From assembly GCF_001904725.1 (NCBI RefSeq), contig NZ_MRCE01000003.1:124001-188000 (forward strand): a DNA stretch of 64,000 bases, written 5' to 3'. Position numbers and translations under genes: made by a program. This stretch comes from Phormidium ambiguum IAM M-71 (GTDB taxonomy: Bacteria; Cyanobacteriota; Cyanobacteriia; Cyanobacteriales; Aerosakkonemataceae). Under the pieces are notes generated by a model that was not told the DNA's origin, did not search any database, and worked only from the letters and a program-made list of their open reading frames with translations. Shown here in pieces: positions 21,404 through 30,966 of the stretch. Position 1 is the first letter of the stretch. Every line of letters begins with the position of its first letter.

Positions 21404-21694
21404 GGGTTTTGGGAAAAAAATTTTTCTCTTTTTGGTTGATGGCTGTAAATCAGTAATGGTAAGGATTTTAGGCTAAGAAGTTTTGTTGTAATACAAAAAA
21501 TACAGAATTAAATAGCCCTGAATTGGGTAATACAACTCAGGGCTGGGGATTTTGCTTTTAATTCAATACTGCATAAGTAACTATGGCTCGGACATATATA
21601 TAAGGTATATAAGGTCATGCAATCGTTCCTCCACTTCCCGCTCTGTAACTGGGCGGGTATTTTTTTGAGGTGGAATGGGATCGGGACGATCGCA
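21404..21694. other. intergenic region, no gene seen
   Basis: About 290 bp upstream of the array promoter. It contains a GCCCTGAATTGGGTAATA/CAACTCAGGGC inverted repeat (about 21514-21543) that could end DUF3122 transcription. Short frames here look non-coding. Confidence 0.4.
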
Positions 21695-22336
21695 TTAATA
21701 GTTAGCAACAGTTTGCCATTCTTGAACTAAAGATGGGGGAATTGATAATTTAACAGGTTCTCCATTAACTGTTGCTAATGTCAATGTTAGGGGAATTGCT
21801 GTCTGTAACTGTGTGACTAATGGCTGAAGATCGTACTGTCCTACATGAGGTTGGATCTCATCAGTAAAAATATTAGTGGAAGCATCATTAGCTTTCCAAG
21901 TTTTACCGAGTGAATTTGTGAGTAATAGGGGTTGAGTTCGATCGATCTCTACCATCCCCGGAAAACCCACTAATCTTAAATCAAAACTTGCTTTACCATC
22001 AGGACGAATCCGTTTAAAAGCGATCGCACCCCAACGATTTCCCTGCTGATCTTTTAAAGTTCCTCTAGACTGATAAACTACTTGTCCTGGTGCTTCTTCT
22101 AACTGGCGAACTGCTGCGGCTGCGGTGGCAGTATTTAAGATGTCAGATCCTAGTAATATAGTCAACACTAAAACTGACACTAACAGCAACGAGGAAAATA
22201 GTTTTCTCACACGATATTTCATAAGTAATTCCAACGCTAATTCAGTGGGATTTGTTTCAGCTTGTGCAGGTAGGGGAATTAAGTAAATAGCGATCGCCAA
22301 CAAACCAATAAATAACCGATAAAAACCTTTCCACAT
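21695..22336 (-). CDS. DUF3122 family secreted protein
   Basis: Up to 213 residues. Two starts are possible. ATG 22336 follows AGGA and gives a first signal-like segment ending PLPAQA. ATG 22222 gives MKYRVRKLFSSLLLV, a second signal peptide with ATAAAA. The presence of both suggests the shorter one is the original and the upstream part an extension, but I cannot decide. The mature domain (VVYQSRGTLKDQQGNRWGAI, LRLVGFPGMVEIDR) is typical DUF3122, a cyanobacterial periplasmic or lumenal protein of unknown role. It follows psbA on the same strand. Confidence 0.7.
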   Translation of the reverse strand: MWKGFYRLFIGLLAIAIYLIPLPAQAETNPTELALELLMKYRVRKLFSSLLLVSVLVLTILLGSDILNTATAAAAVRQLEEAPGQVVYQSRGTLKDQQGNRWGAIAFKRIRPDGKASFDLRLVGFPGMVEIDRTQPLLLTNSLGKTWKANDASTNIFTDEIQPHVGQYDLQPLVTQLQTAIPLTLTLATVNGEPVKLSIPPSLVQEWQTVANY

Positions 22337-22479
22337 ATAGCAATCCTAAAATTTACTTGGAAAACTAATGCAGCGACCTCGGAAAAAATTTAAGTCGCTG
22401 CATTATAGCAATCATCTTTCTCTTCTCTCTGTGTTCTCAGCGCCTGGAGCGGTTCAAAAAATGAGGATTGTTATAACTT

Positions 22480-23574
22480 CTAACTAACAGCAGGCGCACT
22501 TTTCACACTAATGGGACTCATCTGATTACCAGAAATCAAAAGGGGAAAATGATGAGTATTCGGAGCCCGCATTTCTTGAATTCCTAACGTTGCCCGATTG
22601 ACTAAATCAGCATCAGTAGGAACCACATTTCCAGTAGCATCAAGAACTGAATGGTTAAAATTAAATCCATTCAAATTAAAGGACATGACGCAAATTCCCA
22701 GAGACGCAAACCAAATTCCAATTGTGGGTAAAGCACCCATGAGAAAATGCACAGAACGACTGTTGCGAATGCCAATTCCCGGAACTAACAAACGTCCTAA
22801 ATAACCAGCGTGTCCGGCTAAAAGATTATAAGTTCCTTCTTGTTGTCCAAACTTATATCCGGCATTTGTAGATTCTATTTCACTAGTTTCTCGAATCAAA
22901 CTGCTGGTAACTAATGAACCATGTAAAGAACTCAATAAAGCACCACCCAAAACTCCAGCAACACCGATCATGTGGAACGGGTGCATTAATACATTGTGTT
23001 GTGCTTGTAGGGAAAACATGAAATAGAAAGTGCCGGAAATTCCTAAAGGCATTCCTTCAGAAAAGCTACCTTGTCCGATCGGATAAACTAGCAAAATAGC
23101 CGTAGCTGCGGCGGCGGGTGCAGAAAAAGCAACCGCAATCCAGGGGCGCATTCCCAAGCGATAGCTTAACTCCCACAACCGACCCAAATAACACCAAATA
23201 CCGATCAAGAAATGCAGAACTATGAGTTGATAAGGGCCACCATTGTAAAGCCATTCGTCCATTGAACTGGCTTCCCAAATGGGATAAAAATGTAAACCGA
23301 TCGCAGCTGAAGTCGGCACTACTGCGGCAGTCATTAGATTTTGATTACCGAGAATTGATCCAAAAATAGGTTCCCGAATTCCTTCCATGTCTACTGGAGG
23401 TGCGGCAATTAAGGCGATCGTAAAAGTAATCGCAGCCACCAAAATTGTCGGAATCATCAAAACACCAAACCAACCAATATAAATTCGGTTTTCTGTACTG
23501 GTGATCCAGCCAGCAAATTTTGACCACCATTCACCGATATCAAGATCATTTCGGCGTTGTAGAACGGTACTCAT
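22480..23574 (-). CDS. psbA: divergent photosystem II D1 protein (rogue/sentinel type)
   Basis: 364 residues, five-helix D1 fold clearly recognisable, with H198 (MHPFHM) and Y161 (VYPIGQG) kept. Start ATG 23574 follows AGGAG. The oxygen-evolving-cluster ligands are altered: D170 is E (GSFSEGMPL), E189 is Q (LQAQHN), H332-E333 are R-A (EMRAPN), and D342 is L (FPLLIS). The C-terminus is changed and extended past the usual LDLA processing site. Position 130 is Leu. These changes match the class of non-oxygenic rogue or sentinel D1 proteins, thought to give inactive PSII. It lacks an obvious Gln-Asp pair at 130-131, so chlorophyll f synthase is less likely. Confidence 0.85.
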   Translation of the reverse strand: MSTVLQRRNDLDIGEWWSKFAGWITSTENRIYIGWFGVLMIPTILVAAITFTIALIAAPPVDMEGIREPIFGSILGNQNLMTAAVVPTSAAIGLHFYPIWEASSMDEWLYNGGPYQLIVLHFLIGIWCYLGRLWELSYRLGMRPWIAVAFSAPAAAATAILLVYPIGQGSFSEGMPLGISGTFYFMFSLQAQHNVLMHPFHMIGVAGVLGGALLSSLHGSLVTSSLIRETSEIESTNAGYKFGQQEGTYNLLAGHAGYLGRLLVPGIGIRNSRSVHFLMGALPTIGIWFASLGICVMSFNLNGFNFNHSVLDATGNVVPTDADLVNRATLGIQEMRAPNTHHFPLLISGNQMSPISVKSAPAVS

Positions 23575-23857
23575 AGGACAAGACTCCTAATGCTAGAAAA
23601 ACGAAATTTTTCGTTGTTGAAGCTGAATTAACCGCTTCTTTTTTGCTTTTCAAGTGAGTTAATCCATAACAAGTCAGTAGCCAAAAAGGTTAATGATGAT
23701 GAATCCTGGCTAGCACAAGCAGTACGGATTACCCATTTTAGCTCTACCAAATCATTATATGTCTACCTAGTAATAAAAAGAGATTAAGTTCTGTTGATTC
23801 TAAGTAAACAATTGTGGCTAAAGATGAATTCCTGTGAAAAAGGTCTTCTGCTGCTAG
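23575..23857. other. psbA upstream region
   Basis: About 280 bp upstream of the divergent psbA, presumably holding its promoter. No specific regulatory site identified. Confidence 0.35.
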
Positions 23858-23931
23858 GGAAAAGTTCCGGGCGGCTACAACCATTAGGGTTTCTAAGCAG
23901 AATACATCTCCGTGATATCCGATTACACCAC
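23858..23931 (-). pseudogene. possible tRNA remnant
   Basis: The minus strand reads GTGGTGTAATCGGATATCAC, a typical D-arm region, followed by GGAGATG. The anticodon and T arms cannot be folded normally. Likely an eroded tRNA gene near the intact tRNA-Thr. Confidence 0.3.
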
Positions 23932-24027
23932 AAAAATTTGAGGAAAAAGTGATGTCAGATTATACACCCTCAGAAAAAGGATGTAAGTTAAACTTCTTAC
24001 AGGTTTGCTGTTTCCGAAAACCTAATA

Positions 24028-24099
24028 AGCTGGTGACGGGATTTGAACCTGCGACCGGCTGATTACAAATCAGCTGCTCTACCACTGAGCTACACCAGC
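24028..24099 (-). tRNA. tRNA-Thr (TGT), chromosomal
   Basis: Acceptor GCTGGTG/CACCAGC, D arm GCTC/GAGC, anticodon loop TTTGTAA on CTGA/TCAG, T-loop TTCAAAT. A standard tRNA outside the array, useful for comparison with the divergent array copy. Confidence 0.92.
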
Positions 24100-24466
24100 A
24101 ATTATTCACACAATATGTAATATTAACACACTTCCTCTATAGAAGCAAGAATAATTTCCATCAAATTGAATTCTCCCTCGGAAGTGGCAATATAGCAGGA
24201 GATTTGTTACTACAATACTTGTCGATCGCTCTTTTTGTCTGCTTCCCACAGTTTAAGCACCCAGATCTGGGTTTTTTCGGCATTGGCATCAGTTTGCACC
24301 CAAGGTTAGTCAGTTAATTGAGATCGATCGCCCCACCCTGATAAAATCGCATATTGCGTGAATTCATAAATCTGCTGGAAATAAAAGTCAATACTACAGA
24401 AGTAGTAGATAGCATAGTTAAGTAAGAGAAAAGCGCAAGTAGCAGCACTTTGCAGGAGAACATACT
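24100..24466. other. intergenic region upstream of leuC
   Basis: About 370 bp. Expected to contain the leuC promoter. A small CCCAGATCTGGG palindrome lies at 24261-24272. Nothing else assigned. Confidence 0.4.
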
Positions 24467-25789
24467 ATGGGGATGACCCTAACTGAGAAAATTTTGGCAC
24501 GCGCCGCTGGTCGATCGATAGTAGAACCAGGAGAAAACATCTGGGTTGACGTAGATGTATTAATGACTCATGATGTCTGTGGGCCCGGAACGATCGGTGT
24601 TTTTAAGCGAGAATTTGGTGCAGATGCCAAAGTTTGGGATAAAGAAAAAATCGTCCTAATTCCCGATCACTATATCTTTACCGCTGATGAACGCGCTAAC
24701 CGCAACGTGGACATTTTGCGCGACTTTGCCAAAGAACAAGGGATTAAATACTTTTACGACATTACCGATCGCTCTGACTTCAAAGCCAACCCCGATTATA
24801 AAGGAGTTTGCCACGTCGCCCTCGCCCAAGAAGGGCACACTCGTCCCGGCGAAGTCCTCTTTGGAACAGACTCCCACACCTGTAATGCTGGCGCTTTCGG
24901 ACAATTTGCCACAGGTATTGGCAACACCGATGCGGCTTTCATTATGGGAACTGGTAAACTTTTGATTAAAGTGCCAGCGACGATGAGATTTGTTTTAGAT
25001 GGAGAATTGCCACCTTACTTATTGGCGAAAGACCTAATTTTACAAATTATTGGTGATATTACCGTTGCTGGAGCCAATTATCGCACAATGGAATTTGCTG
25101 GCAGCACCATTGCCGCAATGTCAATGGAAGAAAGAATGACCATGTGCAATATGGCGATCGAAGCTGGCGGCAAAAATGGTACAGTTGCCGCAGATGAAAC
25201 TACTTTTGAGTATCTTCGAGGTCGCACCAACAAACCCTTTGAAGCAGTTTACACCGATGCCGACGCAAAATTCTACAGCCAACATCATTATGATGTCAGC
25301 AAATTAGAACCCGTCGTCGCTAAACCTCACTCCCCCGACAACCGCGCCTTAGCAAAAGAATGCAGCGATGTGAAGATTAACCGAGTTTATATCGGTTCTT
25401 GCACAGGTGGAAAAACTTCTGACTTTCTCAATGCTGCCAGAATTATTAAAGGTCACAAAGTCAAAGTTCCCACCTATTTAGTACCAGCAACTCAGAAAGT
25501 TTACGAAGATTTGTTCACCCAAAAATATGACGGACAAACACTTTCCGAAATCTTCTTAGAAGCAGGTTGTATTGAACCAGCTGCACCTTCTTGTGCTGCT
25601 TGTTTAGGTGGGCCAAAAGACACCTTTGGGCGTGTAAATGAACCGGAAATTTGCGTTTCTACAACTAATCGTAACTTCCCCGGAAGAATGGGTAATAAAG
25701 AAGCCCAAATTTACTTAGCTTCTCCTTACACCGCCGCAGCTTCCGCCCTCACAGGATATGTTACCGATCCTCGTGAATTTTTGAGTTAG
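24467..25789 (+). CDS. leuC: 3-isopropylmalate dehydratase large subunit
   Basis: 440 residues of the aconitase superfamily (LeuC/HacA type). [4Fe-4S] cysteines: GSCTGG and SCAAC. Substrate and fold motifs FGTDSHTCNAG and GANYRTMEFAG are present. Start ATG 24467 follows AGGAG. It isomerises 2-isopropylmalate in leucine synthesis with a separate LeuD subunit, which is not adjacent. Confidence 0.92.
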   Translation: MGMTLTEKILARAAGRSIVEPGENIWVDVDVLMTHDVCGPGTIGVFKREFGADAKVWDKEKIVLIPDHYIFTADERANRNVDILRDFAKEQGIKYFYDITDRSDFKANPDYKGVCHVALAQEGHTRPGEVLFGTDSHTCNAGAFGQFATGIGNTDAAFIMGTGKLLIKVPATMRFVLDGELPPYLLAKDLILQIIGDITVAGANYRTMEFAGSTIAAMSMEERMTMCNMAIEAGGKNGTVAADETTFEYLRGRTNKPFEAVYTDADAKFYSQHHYDVSKLEPVVAKPHSPDNRALAKECSDVKINRVYIGSCTGGKTSDFLNAARIIKGHKVKVPTYLVPATQKVYEDLFTQKYDGQTLSEIFLEAGCIEPAAPSCAACLGGPKDTFGRVNEPEICVSTTNRNFPGRMGNKEAQIYLASPYTAAASALTGYVTDPREFLS

Positions 25790-25802
25790 TTAATAATCAA
25801 TA

Positions 25803-25836
25803 TTGTAGGGTGGGTAATGCCCACCTTACCCTACAA
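25803..25836. repeat. palindromic repeat after leuC
   Basis: TTGTAGGGTGGGTAATGCCC.. forms a near-perfect hairpin with ..ACCCTACAA. Dispersed cyanobacterial repeat; may act as a terminator. Confidence 0.65.
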
Positions 25837-25854
25837 ATAATCAGCGAGGAAAAA

Positions 25855-26082
25855 ATGTTGCAATCAGTTAAAGGAATTTACCGTAACGGCAAAATTGAGT
25901 TATTGGAAACACCTAGCAATTTAGAAGAAGCACGAGTAATAGTGACTTTTTTAACAGATAATACAGTAGATTTGCAATCTCGTGGCATAGACCAACAACA
26001 AGCAGCAGACCTCCGCGCCAGACTACAGACATTTGCAGAAGATTGGGAAAGACCTGATATGGCAGGTTACGATGAGCTATAA
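25855..26082 (+). CDS. antitoxin of a MazF/PemK pair
   Basis: 75 residues from ATG 25855 (GAGG upstream). MLQSVKGIYRNGKIELLETP is the DUF104/AF2212-like antitoxin start. It overlaps the toxin gene by 11 bp. Confidence 0.75.
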   Translation: MLQSVKGIYRNGKIELLETPSNLEEARVIVTFLTDNTVDLQSRGIDQQQAADLRARLQTFAEDWERPDMAGYDEL

Positions 26083-26419
26083 TCGCGGCGATGTAGTGCT
26101 GGTTCTGTTTCCCAATTCAGATCTTCGTACTGCTAAACGTCGCCCAGCTTTGGTAGTTCAAGCAGATAATCTCGGCACAGGTCTAGCACAAACGATTTTA
26201 GCAATGATTACTAGTAACATGGATCGTGCAGGACATCCCTGCCGAGTTACAGTTTTGTTGTCAACATCGGAAGGACAGCAAACGGGATTACTTACAGATT
26301 CAGTGATTATGATAGATAATCTTGTTACCGTTCAAAAGGCTGAAATTTATCGCAAAATAGGTGTTTTGCCTGATATGACTGCTGTAGATGCTGCCATTAA
26401 ATACACTTTTGGAATTTAA
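26072..26419 (+). CDS. MazF/PemK-family mRNA interferase
   Basis: 115 residues: MSYNRGDVVLVLFPNSDLR, KRRPALVVQ, TGLLTDSVIMIDNLVTV. The MazF/PemK beta-barrel pattern is clear. Start ATG 26072 lies inside the antitoxin end, giving coupled translation. Confidence 0.85.
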   Translation: MSYNRGDVVLVLFPNSDLRTAKRRPALVVQADNLGTGLAQTILAMITSNMDRAGHPCRVTVLLSTSEGQQTGLLTDSVIMIDNLVTVQKAEIYRKIGVLPDMTAVDAAIKYTFGI

Positions 26420-26459
26420 GTTATTTGTGAGAAAGAAAGACTCAAGATACTTTCAGAAA

Positions 26460-26541
26460 TTCTTGCAAAAGTCAGTAATCTCATCTGTGTTTATCTGTGC
26501 ACATCTGTAGTAAAAAATCAAAATTCAGACTTTTGCAAGAA
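26460..26541. repeat. 14-bp inverted repeat, 54 bp apart
   Basis: TTCTTGCAAAAGTC at 26460-26473 and GACTTTTGCAAGAA at 26528-26541 are perfect inverted copies between convergent genes. Either a small MITE-like element or a terminator. Confidence 0.65.
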
Positions 26542-26548
26542 ATCTTTC

Positions 26549-26986
26549 TTACCACTTTTTATAAGGTAAAAACTTACCATTCATAATAACTTTTACTCGA
26601 TCGCCTTTTGGATCTTCTTCCTTTTCCACATCTAAGGTAAAGTCGATCGCACTCATAATCCCATCCCCAAATTTCTCATGAATCACTTCTTTAATTGGCA
26701 TTCCATAAACTTGCATTATTTCATAAAAGCGATATATTAAAGGATCGGTGGGAACTACAGGGCCTAAACCTTTAACGGAAGGTTCGGTTAATTCTTGGAC
26801 ATAAATAGCGTCAAGTCCTAAAGCTTCAATTAGTTTTTTTGCTTCTTCTTCGGAAGCACTTGCTTGACGGTAAATCACTGCTGCTATCCACACTTCATCT
26901 CTACCTAAAGTCTTTTCTAGATCGGCAAAACTGATGCCTTTGGCTTTTTTGGCAGCTAAAAGTTTCTGGCTAATTTCTGGAATCAT
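26549..26986 (-). CDS. cynS: cyanate hydratase (cyanase)
   Basis: 145 residues from ATG 26986, chosen for GAGGAG 9 nt upstream and agreement with the usual 146-residue length. HTH-like N-terminus ([20 protein letters not shown]). The C-terminal catalytic domain has [15 protein letters not shown] and [10 protein letters not shown]. It converts cyanate plus bicarbonate to ammonia and CO2. Confidence 0.93.
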   Translation of the reverse strand: MIPEISQKLLAAKKAKGISFADLEKTLGRDEVWIAAVIYRQASASEEEAKKLIEALGLDAIYVQELTEPSVKGLGPVVPTDPLIYRFYEIMQVYGMPIKEVIHEKFGDGIMSAIDFTLDVEKEEDPKGDRVKVIMNGKFLPYKKW

Positions 26987-27086
26987 GTAACAACACTCCT
27001 CAAGATTTAAGATTTTTTGAACCACGTTAGCGCAGCGATTCGCGCTAGCGAATTAGGCACGAAGGACGCGAAGGAAAGAGAAGAAA

Positions 27087-28058
27087 CTAATGCGAGTTAA
27101 GAAATTCTTCTACTTCTTTTGGTGTGGGTTGAGCGGCGATCGCACCAGCTTTCGTGGTCGTGATTGCGCCAACTGCACTAGCGTAGATTACCATATTTTT
27201 TGCTGTTTCGGCATTAGTTAAAGCTTCGGTTCCCTGTTGGCATAACTGATGAATGAATCCGGCAACAAAGCTATCTCCTGCGCCAGTTGTATCTACGACT
27301 TTGACGGAAAAAGCGGGGATTTTGTCGGAATTTTTGGCTAGATAATAACTACATCCAGCTTCGCCAGCAGTGACTAAAACTCCTTGTAAATGTGGTAGTT
27401 GTTGTGCGATCGCACTAGGATCTGTAGTATTAAACAACCATTCCGCTTCTTCATCGGAAAGTTTCACAAAATCAGCTTGTTGGAGAAACTTTAAAATTAC
27501 TTCAGGGGCGCTATCTGGGTTGTGCCAAAAAACAGGTCGCCAGTTTACATCTACCAACACTTTAACTTGGTTTTCTTTGGCTAATTCTGCGGCTTTTTCG
27601 ATCGCTTCCCGACTTTGTGGATAAGCTAATTCCAAGGTACCCGAAACCAAAAAACTCACATTTTGAAATAGACTTTCTGGTGACAGAGAAACATTTAACC
27701 GCGTATCAGCGAAATCTGCTGTATCTAAATTACCAAAACCTGCAAATTGGCGATCGCCAGTTTGCGATCGTAACACATAAACTTGTCTCGTTGGTGCATC
27801 GGGATGACGTTGTATTCCAGTTACATCCACACCAATCTCTTGAAACAACTCAACTAAAGAATTGCCCGGTTCATCTTCACCCACACAACCAATAAAACCC
27901 GCAGGTGTACCCAACTTTACTAAAGCACAAGCGACATTTGCTGGCGCACCTCCAGGGTAAGCAGTCCAAGATTCCACCTCCGTAAGTGATTTTCCCTGTT
28001 GATCTGCCAAACAATCAAACAATACCTCACCAATACACAAAACCTGAGTATCACTCAT
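27087..28058 (-). CDS. fructokinase, PfkB family
   Basis: 323 residues. Sugar-binding N-terminal motif GGAPANVA, and catalytic DTTGAGDSFVAGF near the C-terminus. Closest to fructokinases by overall pattern (CIGEVLFDCLAD). Monocistronic, between cynS and a divergent LuxR-type gene. Confidence 0.85.
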   Translation of the reverse strand: MSDTQVLCIGEVLFDCLADQQGKSLTEVESWTAYPGGAPANVACALVKLGTPAGFIGCVGEDEPGNSLVELFQEIGVDVTGIQRHPDAPTRQVYVLRSQTGDRQFAGFGNLDTADFADTRLNVSLSPESLFQNVSFLVSGTLELAYPQSREAIEKAAELAKENQVKVLVDVNWRPVFWHNPDSAPEVILKFLQQADFVKLSDEEAEWLFNTTDPSAIAQQLPHLQGVLVTAGEAGCSYYLAKNSDKIPAFSVKVVDTTGAGDSFVAGFIHQLCQQGTEALTNAETAKNMVIYASAVGAITTTKAGAIAAQPTPKEVEEFLNSH

Positions 28059-28166
28059 AACCCTATTTTTCCTAAATGTTGATTATCAATAACCAAGCCA
28101 AAAAAACCTAATCGTAGAGTATTCTAAAATTGTCATAGGTAGATTTACAGGGTATAGGAATCCATT

Positions 28167-28436
28167 ATGACTAGTCCGGTATCTGGCACTGATGCTTCTC
28201 TCTCCGATAGAGAATTACAAATCATTGATTTAGTAGCTGATGGCTTAACTAACGAAAAAATAGCCGAAAAGCTACAAATCAGCAAGCGCACGGTTGATAA
28301 TCACATTAGTAACATTCTGGAAAAGACCAAAACTGAAAACCGGGTAGCACTGGTACGTTGGGCTTTACAGTGGGGTAAAGTGTGCATTGATGAAGTCAAC
28401 TGTTGCGTTTTGCCTCCGGCAGGAGATGAAGCCTAA
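28167..28436 (+). CDS. pedR: small LuxR-type regulator, PedR-like
   Basis: 89 residues consisting almost only of a LuxR HTH (LSDRELQIIDLVADGLTNEKIAEKL, ISKRTVDNHISNILEKT). A C-terminal tail carries cysteines (CIDEVNCCV). Size, tail and cysteines match PedR, the redox-responsive photosynthesis regulator, whose activity depends on a thioredoxin-reducible cysteine. No receiver domain. Confidence 0.75.
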   Translation: MTSPVSGTDASLSDRELQIIDLVADGLTNEKIAEKLQISKRTVDNHISNILEKTKTENRVALVRWALQWGKVCIDEVNCCVLPPAGDEA

Positions 28437-28720
28437 AAAAGAAGGAAATAGGGAATAGGGAACAGGAAATCAACTGTTAGTTATTTCCCTCTCCTTCTGC
28501 CTTCCCAAAAATAATTTTTACAATTTTCAAGAATTTAGCGATCGCCAATATCACCTGTAATCACCTAAAATCGGGAAATACAGCCGATTTCGTTCGCCTA
28601 GACTAGTCAGATAATTAACAAAACTTAAAATCAAGTAGCTTACGGGAAGTACCTGTCGAGTAGTACTCTGAAAAGCAATTAGGCAATCATTTGCATTATC
28701 TCGAAAGGGAAAACACAAAT

Positions 28721-28963
28721 ATGGCGATTCAACGTGGATCTAAGGTACGCATTCTCCGTAAAGAGTCCTATTGGTATCAAGACATTGGCACTGTTGCTTC
28801 CATTGACCAAAGTGGGATCAAGTTTCCAGTGATCGTTCGCTTCGAGAAAGTTAACTACAGTGGCTTCAGCGGCAACTCTGGTGGTGTTAACACCAATAAC
28901 TTTGCTCTGAGCGAACTAGAGGAAGTTGAATCACCAGCAAAAGCTAAAGCAGCTGCTAAGTAA
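28721..28963 (+). CDS. psaE: photosystem I subunit IV (PsaE), copy 1
   Basis: 80 residues from ATG 28721 ([21 protein letters not shown]). SH3-like beta barrel of PsaE on the stromal face of PSI, docking ferredoxin. Ala/Lys tail at the C-terminus. An in-frame upstream codon at 28691 would add residues not found in PsaE. Confidence 0.95.
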   Translation: MAIQRGSKVRILRKESYWYQDIGTVASIDQSGIKFPVIVRFEKVNYSGFSGNSGGVNTNNFALSELEEVESPAKAKAAAK

Positions 28964-29197
28964 TAACTAAAGTTGCTAGTGAATTCTGTTCTTTAGTCTG
29001 GTCATAGGTAATTGATAGTCGATAATCGAGAAAACAGCAATTATTCTGTTATCGATCGTCAAATATCTGTTATCTTTACCAATCCAAAACAACAAGACAG
29101 CAACTTTAGTTAATAAAAGGTAGTAAGTTTGGCTGCAAAACTGCCAAATCTAAAAATCAATTGATTTAGCTTCCCCATTAAATTGTGGGGGAGAAGA

Positions 29198-29238
29198 GGG
29201 TAAAACCTATAAGCAATCAATACGGTTTTACCCTTTTT
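29198..29238 (+). terminator. terminator after psaE copy 1
   Basis: GGGTAAAACC and GGTTTTACCC form a 10-bp stem followed by TTTTTA. A classic intrinsic terminator separating the two psaE copies. Confidence 0.85.
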
Positions 29239-29394
29239 ATTTTGCCAGCCTTCAAATTAGTCTAATGCTAAAATTTAATCTTCCTGAGAAGATCTATCTT
29301 CAGAATGAAAGTTAGCTCTACCTTTAGGTACTATTATCTGCAATTACTCAGCCAGTAACTTTGAATATACACTGTGTTAAAGGAAAAAAGTTTC

Positions 29395-29754
29395 ATGGCT
29401 ATTAAACGTGGCGATACAGTAAGAATCTTAAGAAAAGAATCCTACTGGTTTCAAGATGTTGGTACAGTTGCTACCGTGGATCAAAGTGGGATAAAATATC
29501 CTGTAATTGTTCGTTTTGAGCGCCCTAATTATGCAGGGGTAAACACTAACAATTTTGCTGAAAGCGAATTGGAGCCAGCTTCAGGCTCAGCAGCAAAATC
29601 GAAATCAGCGGCTTACTCAACTCCGGTTGAGGAAAGCAAACGTAAGACTAATGTTGCTGTTCCTACTAGCGGTAAGCGGACTGCTGAACAAGAATCAGGC
29701 AGTGGCGATCCTTTAGTAGAAGGCGGCGGAAATCAAGGAACAGAAAAGCGTTAA
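29395..29754 (+). CDS. psaE: photosystem I subunit IV (PsaE), copy 2 with tail
   Basis: 119 residues from ATG 29395 ([21 protein letters not shown]). The first ~62 residues are a full PsaE domain with a shorter loop than copy 1. The remaining ~55 residues are a hydrophilic Ser/Lys/Gly-rich tail not typical of PsaE. It precedes mutM by 3 bp, so the two are co-transcribed. Confidence 0.9.
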   Translation: MAIKRGDTVRILRKESYWFQDVGTVATVDQSGIKYPVIVRFERPNYAGVNTNNFAESELEPASGSAAKSKSAAYSTPVEESKRKTNVAVPTSGKRTAEQESGSGDPLVEGGGNQGTEKR

Positions 29755-29757
29755 ATT

Positions 29758-30594
29758 GTGCCAGAACTGCCGGAAGTAGAAACAGTAAAAAGGGGTCTAA
29801 ATCCATTGACCCAAAATCAGCAAATAGAGGGGGGAGATGTGTTGTTAGCGAGGACGATCGCTTATCCCCTCTCAATTAATGGTTTTTTAGCTGGACTGAA
29901 AGGCAGTCAAATCATTCAATGGCATCGAAAGGGCAAATATTTATTAGCTCAATTAAGTCCGGGTTTTGGTTGGTTAGGTGTTCATCTGCGAATGACTGGA
30001 CAATTATTGTGGTTGTCACAAGATGAACCTGTGCAAAAACACACTAGAGTCAGACTCTTTTTTGCCCAAAATCAGGAATTGCGTTTTGTCGATCAGCGAA
30101 CTTTCGGGAAAATGTGGTGGATACCAGCTAACGAAACTCCAGAAAGCGTAATTTCTGGGGTGAAAAAACTAGGGCCCGATCCCTTTTCCCCTGAGTTTTC
30201 TGTAGAGTATTTAGTAGAAAAGCTGAAAAATCGCCGACGGGCAATCAAAACTGCGTTGTTGGATCAAGAGTTGATCGCTGGAATTGGCAATATTTACGCA
30301 GACGAAGCTTTGTTTTTGAGTAAAATTAGCCCGACAACTTTGTGTACAGCCTTAAGTAAAGAACAAATTTCTCGCCTGCGAGAGGCGATAATTCAAGTTT
30401 TGCAAACGAGTATTGAGGCGGGGGGAACTACTTTTAGTAATTTCCTCAACGTTCAGGGGATCAACGGAAACTATGGTGGGGTAGCTTGGGTTTATAACCG
30501 AAATGGTAAACCATGTAAAATTTGTGGCAGTGTTTTGGGAAGAATAAGATTAGCGGGACGATCGGCTCATTTTTGCCCGAAATGTCAAAGTTAA
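29758..30594 (+). CDS. mutM: formamidopyrimidine-DNA glycosylase
   Basis: 278 residues from GTG. N-terminal PELPEVETV (catalytic Pro after start removal), lesion loop, H2TH (GIGNIYADEALF), and a C-terminal zinc finger CKICGS...FCPKC. Removes 8-oxoguanine and related lesions. Confidence 0.95.
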   Translation: MPELPEVETVKRGLNPLTQNQQIEGGDVLLARTIAYPLSINGFLAGLKGSQIIQWHRKGKYLLAQLSPGFGWLGVHLRMTGQLLWLSQDEPVQKHTRVRLFFAQNQELRFVDQRTFGKMWWIPANETPESVISGVKKLGPDPFSPEFSVEYLVEKLKNRRRAIKTALLDQELIAGIGNIYADEALFLSKISPTTLCTALSKEQISRLREAIIQVLQTSIEAGGTTFSNFLNVQGINGNYGGVAWVYNRNGKPCKICGSVLGRIRLAGRSAHFCPKCQS

Positions 30595-30750
30595 AGTGGT
30601 AGTCGGTAATGGGTAGTAGGTAGTGGGTAGTTGATAAAATAATTATCACTTCTCAATCTAAAATCCAAAACTCTTCCTATAACTTGTGACAGATGCTTGC
30701 CGTAGTTGATAATTCTTTATATAAGAGTGAGAAACAAAGCGAGCAAAGTT

Positions 30751-30966
30751 ATGGCAATTAAAAAAGGTGATTTAGTCTACGCCGTCCGGGAAAAACTAGA
30801 GAATAGCCTAGAAGCGAAAGCTAGTGATATCCGCTTTCCCAGTTATATGTTTGAAACTAAAGGGGAAGTTGTCGATTTACGAAACGATTATGCTCTAGTT
30901 AAGTTCGGGCACGTACCCACCCCTAATATCTGGCTGCGTTTAGATCAGCTAGAATCTGCAAAATGA
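30751..30966 (+). CDS. ndhO: NDH-1 subunit O
   Basis: 71 residues from ATG 30751 ([19 protein letters not shown]), matching NdhO, a small cyanobacterial/plastid-specific subunit of NAD(P)H dehydrogenase. Its stop overlaps the next start (ATGA). Confidence 0.9.
   Translation: MAIKKGDLVYAVREKLENSLEAKASDIRFPSYMFETKGEVVDLRNDYALVKFGHVPTPNIWLRLDQLESAK

Noticed and set aside
22480-23574. Chlorophyll f synthase (super-rogue D1)
   Set aside because: Several cluster ligands are lost, as in that group, but I do not see the Gln-Asp pair expected at positions 130-131; a sentinel-type D1 fits better.
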